Source of the DNA: Bacteroidales bacterium
GTDB lineage: Bacteria; Bacteroidota; Bacteroidia; Bacteroidales; Lentimicrobiaceae
Direction: 5' to 3'
NCBI GenBank assembly: GCA_016788045.1
Contig: JAEUTG010000007.1
Span: forward strand, 1-42,272
DNA length: 42,272 nt
The notes below the pieces were generated by a model, which worked only from the letters and a program-made list of their open reading frames with translations, was not told the DNA's origin and did no database searches. Positions 16,956 through 23,666 of this stretch are shown here, piece after piece. The stretch's first letter is position 1. Each line of letters begins with the position of its first letter. The translations under genes were made by a program, and so were the position numbers.

Positions 16956-17019
16956 TAATCAAAGGAATCTGGCCACAAATTACAACTTTGAGCCTGCTCC
17001 GAAAAGTCAAAAAAGAAGA

Positions 17020-17193
17020 TTTAACACAAAGCCACCAAGACACCAACCTGCCTGAATGCTCAGGCAGACAGATTTACACAAAGTATTGTATTTCATTACA
17101 TTAAACTTGGCAAGTTCCTGCCTGACTGCGTCAAGCAGACAGGTTTGTGTTTTCGTGTCCCGATAGCTATCGGGATGGTGTCAAAAAAACAGT
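17020..17193 (+). repeat. Dispersed repeat, copy B2 (relative of 150-233)
   Basis: It contains two CCTGCCTGA...GCAGACAG hairpins (17050-17072 and 17118-17143), TTTCGTGT, the 17-bp palindrome TCCCGATAGCTATCGGGA and GGTGTCAAAAAAA. The order of modules matches 150-233. Confidence 0.65.
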
Positions 17194-17251
17194 TTTCGGA
17201 GTGGACTCAACTTTGCATCCCGTATGACAGCTGCAAAGTTTGTAGCTTTTT

Positions 17252-17322
17252 ACCTGTCTGCCTTTAACAGACAGGCAGGCTTTTTTACTTTTTACCTGTC
17301 TGCCTGTTGCAGACAGGCAGGT
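17252..17322. repeat. Two CTGTCTGCC hairpin repeats abutting the IS left end
   Basis: CCTGTCTGCCTTTAACAGACAGG and CCTGTCTGCCTGTTGCAGACAGG-type palindromes are given here by position (17252-17280 and 17297-17322), each followed or preceded by a TTTTTTACTTTTTAC run. The right part of the second, GTTGCAGACAGGCAGGC, reappears directly after the IS at 18769-18785, so the element sits in or beside this repeat. Confidence 0.75.
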
Positions 17323-17375
17323 GATCTGACCCCCTAAGAAATTGGACTAAAAGTACGGACATAAATTGTACTTTT

Positions 17376-17702
17376 ATGTTAATGAAAAAGCAAATTCACA
17401 AAAGGACTCCTGAAGAAAAGGAGAAAATCATTCTAGACATTCAGCGTCTGGGAGTTGTGGCAGGTTGCCGGAAACATTGTATTTCAAAAACACTTTATTA
17501 TGATTGGCTGGAAAAGTACACAAGCAATGGGCTTGAAGGTCTATTCGACCGACGAGGAAAGAGCATGGATTTGATGTTAAAGCGATTGGAAAAGGAAAAC
17601 AAGCTTCTTAAGGAAATGCTTGCAGAGAAGGAGCTTGAATCCAGACTGAAAGACGAGTTGTTAAAAAAAAAGATTGCTCAATGGAACAACGCAGGGAAAT
17701 AG
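17376..17702 (+). CDS. IS3-family transposase OrfA (helix-turn-helix)
   Basis: This 108-aa DNA-binding subunit has a helix-turn-helix over about residues 8-60 (TPEEKEKIILDIQRLGVVAG then CISKTLYYDWLEKY) and GLEGLFDRRG after it. A C-terminal leucine-rich coiled coil (LKRLEKENKLLKEMLAEKEL) mediates assembly. The ORF overlaps orfB by 22 bp. Near its end the run of nine As and a G at 17663-17672 is a -1 slippery site that would produce the OrfAB transposase; OrfA alone normally acts as a regulator. Confidence 0.92.
   Translation: MLMKKQIHKRTPEEKEKIILDIQRLGVVAGCRKHCISKTLYYDWLEKYTSNGLEGLFDRRGKSMDLMLKRLEKENKLLKEMLAEKELESRLKDELLKKKIAQWNNAGK
17663..17672 (+). promoter_or_regulatory. Programmed -1 frameshift site (A9G)
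   Basis: AAAAAAAAAG contains A-AAA-AAG in the orfA frame. The orfB frame is open upstream across this site, so a -1 slip joins OrfA to OrfB without an intervening stop. Confidence 0.8.
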
Positions 17703-18727
17703 CCAATGCATATGCTCATAAGGGTTTGGGATTAAATATTGCACTTGCTATAGTTGGAATCAAAAGGAGCACTTTTTATTACAAGCCCAACGGGCGTGCA
17801 AGGGGCAAACCATGCTCAACCCATACGAAAAAGCTAAACGGAGAATTAGTTCACAATGACAAAGTGCTGGAGCTAATTCTAAAAACGCTTTCCAATGAGT
17901 ATCATGATTATGGTTATCAGGTTATGAGTGTTGAACTTAAAAAACAAGGATACATCATCAATGAGAAAAAAGTTTACCGTCTTATGGGTGAGAATCACCT
18001 CTTGCATGCCAGTGTTAAATCATCAAAGAGGCCGAAGAGAGAACGCATAAACTATACGGTACCGCCCTTAACTGAGCCTTTTAGTACCGTAGAAGCTGAT
18101 CTGAAATACATTTACATTCATGGGCAGAATAGAAATGCCTATTTACTTACAATGTTATGTACATTTTGCCGGTTAGCACCCGTTTGGAGGCTAAATTTTA
18201 CAATGAAATCGGCTGATGTTAATGAATTGCTGGAATCAATGTTGCAAAATATGATAGTAAAAAGGTACATTAACAACAGAGCTCTTAAGATTAGGATCAG
18301 AACTGACAACGGACCACAGTTCATTGCACACGCATTGGCAAGTGAACTAAAAAGCAAACAAATTGCCCATGAATTCATTCACCTGGCAACACCTCAGGAA
18401 AATGCTCATATTGAATCCTTTCACAATACCGTCTCAAGGCTGGTTACAAATAAAAATGTATTTCATAGCCTGGATCATGCAAAGCAAGTGTTCACTGAAT
18501 TCTTCAACGCATACAACAATACCAGAGTGATGAAAAGCTTGCTGTATTATAGCCCTAGTCAGTTCCTAAGCTTATGGGATAAAGGAATTGTGGGTATTAA
18601 GAAAGACCACCAAAGAAAAGAAATATTTTTCTTCAAGGAAAAACCGCATCCGAACCCGGATGGCGGTTCTTCCCCTGAAGAAGTCTTTGTCCAAACAAAT
18701 TTAATACCTTTAGCAACCAGTTCGTAA
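17681..18727 (+). CDS. IS3-family transposase OrfB (DDE integrase domain)
   Basis: This 348-aa catalytic part begins with an HTH_21-like region (YHDYGYQVMSVELKKQGYII). The DDE triad is in EADLKYIYIHG (first Asp), RTDNGPQFIA (second Asp) and HIESFHNTVSR (Glu). The rve integrase core ends with FFNAYNNTRVMKSLLYYSPSQ. The ATG at 17681 lies downstream of the slippery run, and the working product is most likely the OrfAB fusion. No frameshift or stop interrupts it. Confidence 0.94.
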   Translation: MEQRREIANAYAHKGLGLNIALAIVGIKRSTFYYKPNGRARGKPCSTHTKKLNGELVHNDKVLELILKTLSNEYHDYGYQVMSVELKKQGYIINEKKVYRLMGENHLLHASVKSSKRPKRERINYTVPPLTEPFSTVEADLKYIYIHGQNRNAYLLTMLCTFCRLAPVWRLNFTMKSADVNELLESMLQNMIVKRYINNRALKIRIRTDNGPQFIAHALASELKSKQIAHEFIHLATPQENAHIESFHNTVSRLVTNKNVFHSLDHAKQVFTEFFNAYNNTRVMKSLLYYSPSQFLSLWDKGIVGIKKDHQRKEIFFFKEKPHPNPDGGSSPEEVFVQTNLIPLATSS

Positions 18728-18820
18728 ACCGTCCTGAAAATAGTCCAAATTAAAGGGGGTTAATACATGTTGCAGACAGGCAGGCTTTTTACTTTTTACT
18801 TTTTACTTTTTACTTTCCCC

Positions 18821-19033
18821 CGGGATTACCTGCGGTGATCCCTGATGGGGGGAGGCTCAGACAACAGAGGCATCAGCCGTTGGCTGATGTTTTTTATATC
18901 ACTGGCTCTCAGCTCAGATGAATCCCGGGGCGGGATTACCTTCGGTGATCCCTGATGGGGGGAGGCTCAGACAACAGAGGCATCAGCCGTTGGCTGATGT
19001 TTTTTATATCACTGGCTCTCAGCTCAGATGAAT
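18821..19033 (+). repeat. Tandem 110-bp repeat carrying a terminator-like hairpin (two copies)
   Basis: Copy 1 (18821-18930) and copy 2 (18931-19033) are nearly identical (ACCTGCGG versus ACCTTCGG). Each contains CAGACAACAGAGG, the hairpin CATCAGCCGTTGGCTGATG, TTTTTT, and ATATCACTGGCTCTCAGC. The same flanks, but with a different hairpin stem, are found in inverted orientation immediately after the tRNA-Ser 3' end (19036-19094). Diverged relatives occur at 16815-16955. The stretch 18763-18820 before it is mainly TTTTTAC tandem repeats. Confidence 0.9.
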
Positions 19034-19053
19034 CTGGCTGAGAGCCAGTGATA

Positions 19054-19080
19054 TAAAAAATGCCCCGCCGTGGGCGGGGC
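19054..19080 (-). terminator. Intrinsic terminator of tRNA-Ser
   Basis: On the minus strand GCCCCGCC pairs with GGCGGGGC around a CAC loop and is followed by ATTTTTTATAT, 13 nt after the tRNA CCA end. It is a strong G+C hairpin with a T-run. Confidence 0.88.
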
Positions 19081-19092
19081 ACCTCTGTTGTC

Positions 19093-19180
19093 TGGCGGAA
19101 AGAGAGGGATTCGAACCCCCGGACCCTTGCAGGTCAACGGTTTTCAAGACCGCCGCAATCGACCACTCTGCCATCTTTCC
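19093..19180 (-). tRNA. tRNA-Ser (anticodon UGA)
   Basis: The 88-nt tRNA carries an encoded CCA. The acceptor stem GGAAAGA pairs with TCTTTCC and the discriminator base is G. The anticodon loop CTTGAAA gives UGA, which reads UCA and other UCN serine codons. The long variable arm of serine tRNAs is present (TTGACCTGCAAGGGTC region) before the T arm GGGGGTTCGAATCCC. A promoter precedes it and a terminator follows. Confidence 0.96.
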
Positions 19181-19185
19181 GGGGG

Positions 19186-19215
19186 CAAAATTACAATAAT
19201 TTTTAATTCGTCAAA
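19186..19215 (-). promoter_or_regulatory. Promoter of tRNA-Ser
   Basis: On the minus strand TTTG (plus 19212-19215) is followed after 18 bp by TAATTTTG (plus 19186-19193), 6 bp before the tRNA 5' end. Confidence 0.6.
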
Positions 19216-19257
19216 AAAAAGTTTCACCACGGAAATGGCCATCTTCGTGCTGTTCAG

Positions 19258-19288
19258 TTGAAATCTGCCGGAAAAATAACTACCTTTG
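19258..19288 (+). promoter_or_regulatory. Promoter of the GWxTD gene
   Basis: TTG (19258-19260), a 20-bp spacer and TACCTTTG (19281-19288) match the Bacteroidota consensus. The leader would be about 75 nt. The promoter is divergent from that of tRNA-Ser. Confidence 0.6.
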
Positions 19289-19368
19289 TAATTATCTGTT
19301 AAACCCGGGAGAGACAAAGGTTTCAACATATCACCCTCTGTATTCAAAACCTGTTAAAGCCTTGTGCC

Positions 19369-20883
19369 ATGAAAAAACTTACATTGCTTTTAATCAGCCT
19401 GCTGGCAGCCTCCGTTGCCGGACTGGCTTCGCCCCGCGGACTTGGAGCCTACCTTTCGCATGCAACATTTAACGTTCCCGGACAGGGACCTTACCTGGAA
19501 ACCTATCTGGAAATCCTGGGCAACACCATCCGTTACAAAGCGATTGACGGCGGTAAGTTTCAGGGTTCCGTACAGGTTACCATGATCATTAAGCAGGACT
19601 CTGTTATCCGTGATTTCCGGAAATACGAACTCCTCAGTCCTGAGGTATCGGATACTACCGCTGTGGGCATTAACTTCATCGACCAGCAGCGGTTTATGCT
19701 TCCGGATGGCAACTACACCATCGACCTCTCCATTGCCGATATCAACTCCCCGAGGAAACCCCATTTCGTGACTTATCCTGTGAGTATCAGTTTCCCTGCC
19801 GACCAGTTGTCAGTTTCCGGAATCCAGATGATCAGCGCCTATTCTAAAACCATTACAGAAAATGTACTCAGCAAAAGCGGGTATGATTTCGTCCCTTTTG
19901 TCGACAACTTCTATCCTTCCGACAAAAACAAACTGACCTTCTATGCAGAAATATACAACCCTTTGCATCAGGAAGGCAGCGAAGAAAAATACCTGGTTTC
20001 TGCTTTTATCGAGTCGTTCGAGACAAAGAAAATCCTGACTGATTATGTAAGGGTGAAGAAGGAACCATCAAGGCCGGTCAATGTACTCGTCAATGAATTT
20101 GATATTACACAACTTCCGTCAGGGAATTACAACCTGGTTGTGAATGTTCGCAACAAATCAAACGAAGTGATTGCCCAGAACATCACCTTTTTCCAGCGGT
20201 CGAATCCCGGGGTGGGCAGTCCGGCTATAGACCTGGCTTCGGTAAGCGTTGCCAATACCTTCGCCGACCGCATCAGCAACGCGGATACATTGCGTGAGTA
20301 CCTCCGTTCTATGCAGCCCATTGCCACCGAGATGGAATCCATCTTCATCAGATCGCAGCTCAACACGGCAAGTCTGGAGATGCTGAAACAATTTTTCCTG
20401 AATTTCTGGCGTACGCGCGACGAGACGAATCCGGAAGCTACCTGGGAAGCCTATAAATTTGAAGTGAAAAAGGTGAACGTAGCATACAAAACCCAGCTCA
20501 GAAAGGGATACGAAACTGATATGGGCAGGGTTTACCTGAGGTACGGCCCTCCAAACAGCATAGTCGACCGTCCATTTGAGACTACAGGTTACAACCTCAA
20601 TGCACCGGTAAACGGAAAGCCCGAACGAGGTTCTGTTCCTTACCAGATCTGGCACTATTACTCGATCAACAACAACCGTGAACGGAACCGGAAGTTTGTC
20701 TTCATTTCATCAAGCCTGAAGACCATGGATTACATGCTAGTTCATTCCGATGCCATGGGCGAGATTCAGAACTTCAACTGGCAACGTATGCTGAGCCGTG
20801 ACCTTGACATTGAAGATTATAACGCCGATACCATGAAGAAAGACCGCCGGACATCCTCTTTCGACTACAATGATGGGTTCTGA
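19369..20883 (+). CDS. Exported GWxTD-domain protein
   Basis: The 504-aa protein has a signal peptide at residues 1-20 (LLISLLAASVAGLAS). The N-terminal two thirds are beta-rich with no named domain. The C-terminal GWxTD domain (about residues 330-475) appears as GYETDMGRVYLRYGPPNSIV, then PYQIWHYY and RKFVFIS. The domain is named after its GWxTD signature, here GYETD. It is common in Bacteroidota and Acidobacteriota, but its function is not established; a role at the cell envelope is likely. A glycosyltransferase gene follows 98 bp downstream. The start is supported by the signal peptide and promoter. Confidence 0.88.
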   Translation: MKKLTLLLISLLAASVAGLASPRGLGAYLSHATFNVPGQGPYLETYLEILGNTIRYKAIDGGKFQGSVQVTMIIKQDSVIRDFRKYELLSPEVSDTTAVGINFIDQQRFMLPDGNYTIDLSIADINSPRKPHFVTYPVSISFPADQLSVSGIQMISAYSKTITENVLSKSGYDFVPFVDNFYPSDKNKLTFYAEIYNPLHQEGSEEKYLVSAFIESFETKKILTDYVRVKKEPSRPVNVLVNEFDITQLPSGNYNLVVNVRNKSNEVIAQNITFFQRSNPGVGSPAIDLASVSVANTFADRISNADTLREYLRSMQPIATEMESIFIRSQLNTASLEMLKQFFLNFWRTRDETNPEATWEAYKFEVKKVNVAYKTQLRKGYETDMGRVYLRYGPPNSIVDRPFETTGYNLNAPVNGKPERGSVPYQIWHYYSINNNRERNRKFVFISSSLKTMDYMLVHSDAMGEIQNFNWQRMLSRDLDIEDYNADTMKKDRRTSSFDYNDGF

Positions 20884-20939
20884 AATCAAATGCTCCGGTT
20901 ACCCTGATGCTCATACCAGTCAATTATGCCTGCAGGCAG

Positions 20940-20970
20940 TTGTTCGCTGTCGACAATTGTCGTATGTTTG
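20940..20970 (+). promoter_or_regulatory. Possible promoter of the glycosyltransferase gene
   Basis: TTG (20940-20942), a 20-bp spacer and TATGTTTG (20963-20970) fit the consensus. The start site would fall only a few bases before ATG 20982, giving a nearly leaderless mRNA. Confidence 0.5.
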
Positions 20971-20981
20971 TATCCGCATAA

Positions 20982-22046
20982 ATGCAACCGGCTTCAACCA
21001 CCACCACAAAGCTGCCTGAACCCTTGACAAAAACTGCCGTCGTTATACTTAACTGGAACGGAAAGAAGTTTCTTGAGAAATTTCTGCCTTCGGTACTCAA
21101 GCACAGTCAAAAGCAGGCCTCTGTGATTGTTGCCGACAATGCCTCGACCGACGACTCGGTTGCTTTTCTGAAATCCGTTTTTCCTGAAATCATCACCATA
21201 CAGAATCAGCAGAACGGGGGATTTGCAAAGGGATACAACGACGCCCTCAAGCATGTGGATGCCACGTATTACATCCTTCTGAATTCCGACATCGAGGTTA
21301 CCGGCAACTGGATCCAACCGGTGATTGACCTCATGGACAGCGACCCACAGATAGCAGCGTGCCAGCCAAAGATAAGGTCGTATCATCAGCCGGAAAAATT
21401 TGAATATGCCGGTGCTTCCGGCGGATATATTGATGGTTATGGCTATCCTTTCTGCCGGGGCCGCATTTTTCAGCACCTGGAAGAAGACCACGACCAATAC
21501 AACGAACCGGCCGAGGTCTTTTGGGCTACAGGGGCCTGTATGTTTGTGCGGGCTGACGTATTCAGGAAGTTCGGAGGTTTTGATGAGGATTTCTTTGCCC
21601 ACATGGAAGAGATTGATTTCTGCTGGCGGGTGAAACATGCCGGGTATAAGATCATGGTCTGTCCGCAGTCCACAGTATTCCACGTTGGTGGCGGAACCCT
21701 GCCCAAGCAGTCGTCGTTCAAGACCTACCTCAACATGCGCAACAACATCTCTTTGCTCTACAAGAATCTTCCTTCCGACCGTCTGTTGCCTGTCTTCATT
21801 TCGCGTCTGATTCTGGATGGGGTAGCGGCCTTCAAGTTTCTGGTTGATGGCGGTTTTCAGGATTTCTGGGCCGTAGTAAGGGCCCACATGAGTTTTTACC
21901 GGCGTTTCAATGCACACCGGATCAAGCGCCGGGCCATTGCCCACCGGCATGTATCGTGTATTTACCATGGGAATATCGTGGCAGATCATTTCCTGAAAGG
22001 CAAAAAAAAGTTCTCTGAACTGCAGCAACGAAAATTCAGTAAATAA
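20982..22046 (+). CDS. Glycosyltransferase family 2
   Basis: The 354-aa GT-A fold enzyme transfers a sugar from a nucleotide sugar to a cell-surface glycan or lipid acceptor. [20 protein letters not shown] begins the fold, [15 protein letters not shown] follows, and the DxD-like metal site is in [12 protein letters not shown] later [21 protein letters not shown] and [16 protein letters not shown] (the ED/WR region) are typical of rhamnosyl/galactosyl-type family 2 enzymes. The C-terminus has a weakly hydrophobic, basic stretch. It is cotranscribed with the exporter gene, since its stop overlaps that start by one base (TAATG). The donor sugar cannot be read from sequence. Confidence 0.93.
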   Translation: MQPASTTTTKLPEPLTKTAVVILNWNGKKFLEKFLPSVLKHSQKQASVIVADNASTDDSVAFLKSVFPEIITIQNQQNGGFAKGYNDALKHVDATYYILLNSDIEVTGNWIQPVIDLMDSDPQIAACQPKIRSYHQPEKFEYAGASGGYIDGYGYPFCRGRIFQHLEEDHDQYNEPAEVFWATGACMFVRADVFRKFGGFDEDFFAHMEEIDFCWRVKHAGYKIMVCPQSTVFHVGGGTLPKQSSFKTYLNMRNNISLLYKNLPSDRLLPVFISRLILDGVAAFKFLVDGGFQDFWAVVRAHMSFYRRFNAHRIKRRAIAHRHVSCIYHGNIVADHFLKGKKKFSELQQRKFSK

Positions 22047-22447
22047 TGAGCTGGCTGATACTCTTCATAGCCGGATTGTTCGAAACAGTCTGGGCTGTAG
22101 CCATGAAATATTCAGAAGGCCTTACCCGCCTCCGCCCTACCCTGCTCATGGTCGTAGCTATGGCCATCAGTCTCTGGCTGCTCGCCTATGCCCTGAGAAC
22201 CCTCCCTCTCGGAACAGCCTATGCCGTATGGACAGGTATCGGTGCCCTGGGTACTGTAATCTATGGAATGGTCTTTCTTGGAGAATCCGCCAGCCTGCTG
22301 AGGATGTTGTTTATTTCGATGATCCTTGGCGGGATCATCGGGCTCAAAGTAGTTTCGTCGCGTGAATCAGGTGCTGAAAAGACTGAGCAGAGCCAGCCGG
22401 TAGGAACCGAGTCCGAAGCCGGCGATCACCCCTCGGGCAGCCGGTGA
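22046..22447 (+). CDS. sugE: SMR-family exporter of the SugE/Gdx type
   Basis: The four-helix inner-membrane transporter works as an antiparallel homodimer. The sequence [20 protein letters not shown] has the essential membrane Glu in helix 1 (residue 13). The SugE/Gdx-specific segment [20 protein letters not shown] is also present. Gdx proteins export guanidinium in exchange for protons, whereas the EmrE branch exports quaternary cations; assignment to Gdx is from the signature. The C-terminus is about 28 residues longer than usual, charged, and encoded in DNA that overlaps the 3' end of aroQ on the other strand (22367-22447). No guanidine riboswitch is seen; the gene rides on the glycosyltransferase transcript. 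Confidence 0.88.
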   Translation: MSWLILFIAGLFETVWAVAMKYSEGLTRLRPTLLMVVAMAISLWLLAYALRTLPLGTAYAVWTGIGALGTVIYGMVFLGESASLLRMLFISMILGGIIGLKVVSSRESGAEKTEQSQPVGTESEAGDHPSGSR

Positions 22448-22786
22448 AACAAACGAACGCTGCCTGAATTCCTCCCGCGCCCATACATTGCTCATGTGCA
22501 CCTCGATCACCGGTGCCTTGATGGCTTTCACCGCATCGCCGATAGCTACCGAAGTATGGGTGTAAGCCCCGGCATTCAGAATAATGCCGTCACTGCTGAA
22601 TCCTGCTTCGTGCAGAACGTTGATGATCTCCCCTTCCACATTGCTTTGAAAATAAACAATTTCGTGCTCCGGGAACTCACTCCTCAGCTGCGGGATATAA
22701 GTGTCGAAACCGGTGTTACCGTAGGTATCCGGCTCGCGGATGCCGGTGAGGTTCAGGTTGGGGCCGTTGATGATGGCAATTTTCAT
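22367..22786 (-). CDS. aroQ: 3-dehydroquinate dehydratase, type II
   Basis: The enzyme converts 3-dehydroquinate to 3-dehydroshikimate in the shikimate pathway and is a dodecamer in most species. The start was set at 22786 ([20 protein letters not shown]), the conserved family N-terminus; a longer reading frame to 22885 adds 33 unrelated residues. The length is then 139 aa. Signatures are [16 protein letters not shown] (active-site Tyr after the REP turn), [29 protein letters not shown] and the C-terminal [18 protein letters not shown]. The gene is convergent with sugE and shares 81 bp with it. Confidence 0.95.
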   Translation of the reverse strand: MKIAIINGPNLNLTGIREPDTYGNTGFDTYIPQLRSEFPEHEIVYFQSNVEGEIINVLHEAGFSSDGIILNAGAYTHTSVAIGDAVKAIKAPVIEVHMSNVWAREEFRQRSFVSPAARGVIAGFGLGSYRLALLSLFST

Positions 22787-22900
22787 GTCAGAAGTTGCTT
22801 GACTAAGCCTGCAAAGGTAACGGATTTGATGCAACTCTGAACCAATCGTAAGCCATAGAAGAATGCCGTTCATCCTGAAATTCAACAGGGAGAGAGGCCC

Positions 22901-23287
22901 TTACCATCGTTCAAACACCGTTTCCGAAGCATTCAGCCCGTTGGTCGGATAGAGGTTATAAATGGTAAGATGTTCGGTCTTCCGGGAATACTTAAGCTGA
23001 TGCGTGCTGTGGGTTCCGTCGGGATAATCGGCAGGCAGATACAATTTCAGTTCATCCTTTTTCTCCAGTCTGTAGTTTAGTGTATCCCTCGGCACATCAG
23101 ACCATCTGCTGAGAAAAACCCTGTTACCGGTAAGGAACTCAATTTCAGCTTTGAAAGTGCTGTCTGTTACTTCAATCCAACGGCCTGTGAGTACAAACTC
23201 ATCGGGGAATTCATCCTTGTTGCATGACACCATGGCCGGAGCTATGGTCAGCAGAGTGAAGAGAAGGAATAAAACGAATTGTTTCAT
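22901..23287 (-). CDS. Small predicted lipoprotein of unknown function
   Basis: The 128-aa protein has a signal sequence ending in TIAPAMVSC, a relaxed lipobox with the lipidated Cys at about residue 22, followed by NKDEFPDEFVLTGRW. The rest is a short beta-rich domain with GRWIEVTDSTFKAEIEF, resembling small lipocalin-like Bacteroidota lipoproteins. No catalytic motif is seen. A TACCTTTG-type -7 box lies on the minus strand at 23334-23341. Function is unknown. Confidence 0.75.
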   Translation of the reverse strand: MKQFVLFLLFTLLTIAPAMVSCNKDEFPDEFVLTGRWIEVTDSTFKAEIEFLTGNRVFLSRWSDVPRDTLNYRLEKKDELKLYLPADYPDGTHSTHQLKYSRKTEHLTIYNLYPTNGLNASETVFERW

Positions 23288-23355
23288 AAACCAATAGCGG
23301 AGTCAGACAAAAAATATTGTATTCTCCGGAATGCAAAGGTATTAAAAACCCATCT

Positions 23356-23446
23356 GCAGGCAGAAGTCTGTGACTGATACCGAAAACATTGATTCACCCC
23401 GGCAGGCGCAAGTCTGTGATTTGTGCCGGAATCATTCAATCACCCC
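23356..23446 (+). repeat. Short degenerate tandem repeat (46-bp period, two copies)
   Basis: GCAGGC.GAAGTCTGTGA at 23356 recurs at 23402 as GCAGGCGCAAGTCTGTGA, and both copies end in ATTCACCCC/AATCACCCC. It lies in the divergent region between the lipoprotein and the thiamine receptor. Confidence 0.65.
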
Positions 23447-23499
23447 AGCCCAGAAAAAAACCTTTCACAATGTTAAGGGAATGTTAAACAAAGAATGGT

Positions 23500-23507
23500 T
23501 ACCTTTG
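23500..23507 (+). promoter_or_regulatory. -7 box upstream of the TPP riboswitch
   Basis: TACCTTTG, followed by GCCG, lies 14 bp before the conserved GGGGTGCC of the riboswitch, a good position for the transcription start. A clear -33 TTG was not found. Confidence 0.5.
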
Positions 23508-23520
23508 CCGCGATTTCCAA

Positions 23521-23600
23521 TTGGGGTGCCTTACTATTACAGGCTGAGATCATACTCATTGAACCTGCTCCGGGTAATGCCGGCGAAGGGATTGTAGAGA
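23521..23600 (+). ncRNA. TPP riboswitch (THI element)
   Basis: Conserved parts appear in order: GGGGTGCC (23523-23530), GGCTGAGAT (23542-23550), GAACCTGCTCCGGGTAATGC (23561-23580) and CGGCGAAGGGATT (23581-23593). These are the pyrimidine- and pyrophosphate-sensing helices of the thiamine pyrophosphate aptamer. Downstream, GGGAGGTT and AACCTTCC can form a hairpin near the ATG, a possible expression platform. High TPP should lower expression of the TonB receptor at 23667. Confidence 0.95.
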
Positions 23601-23666
23601 AAACTTGATTGCGGGAGGTTAAAGACCCAATTCAACCTTCCAGGGTTTAATCTAAAAAAAATCAAC

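Larger units (their letters stand above)
17327..18762 (+). mobile_element. IS3-family insertion sequence with orfA and orfB
   Basis: The element is about 1436 bp. The left end TGACCCCCTAAGAAATTGGA continues CTAAAAGTACGGAC. The right end, read inward, is TAACCCCCTTTAATTTGGAC then TATTTTCAGGAC. The shared blocks ACCCCCT, TTGGACTA and GGAC form the imperfect terminal inverted repeats. The two overlapping ORFs are in -1 frame relation with an A9G slippery run, as expected for IS3. I see no 3-5 bp target duplication (left flank GATC, right flank ATAC). Both ORFs are intact, so the copy may still be active. Confidence 0.88.

Noticed and set aside
16811..17326. Possible CRISPR-like array
   Set aside because: The repeated hairpins are irregularly spaced, differ in sequence and have no constant-length spacers or cas genes.
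19070..19261. 63-codon ORF
   Set aside because: It covers the tRNA-Ser gene, its terminator and its promoter.
20994..22028. 344-codon minus-strand ORF opposite the glycosyltransferase
   Set aside because: It is a shadow frame: the plus-strand product has clear GT-A motifs and the minus product has none.
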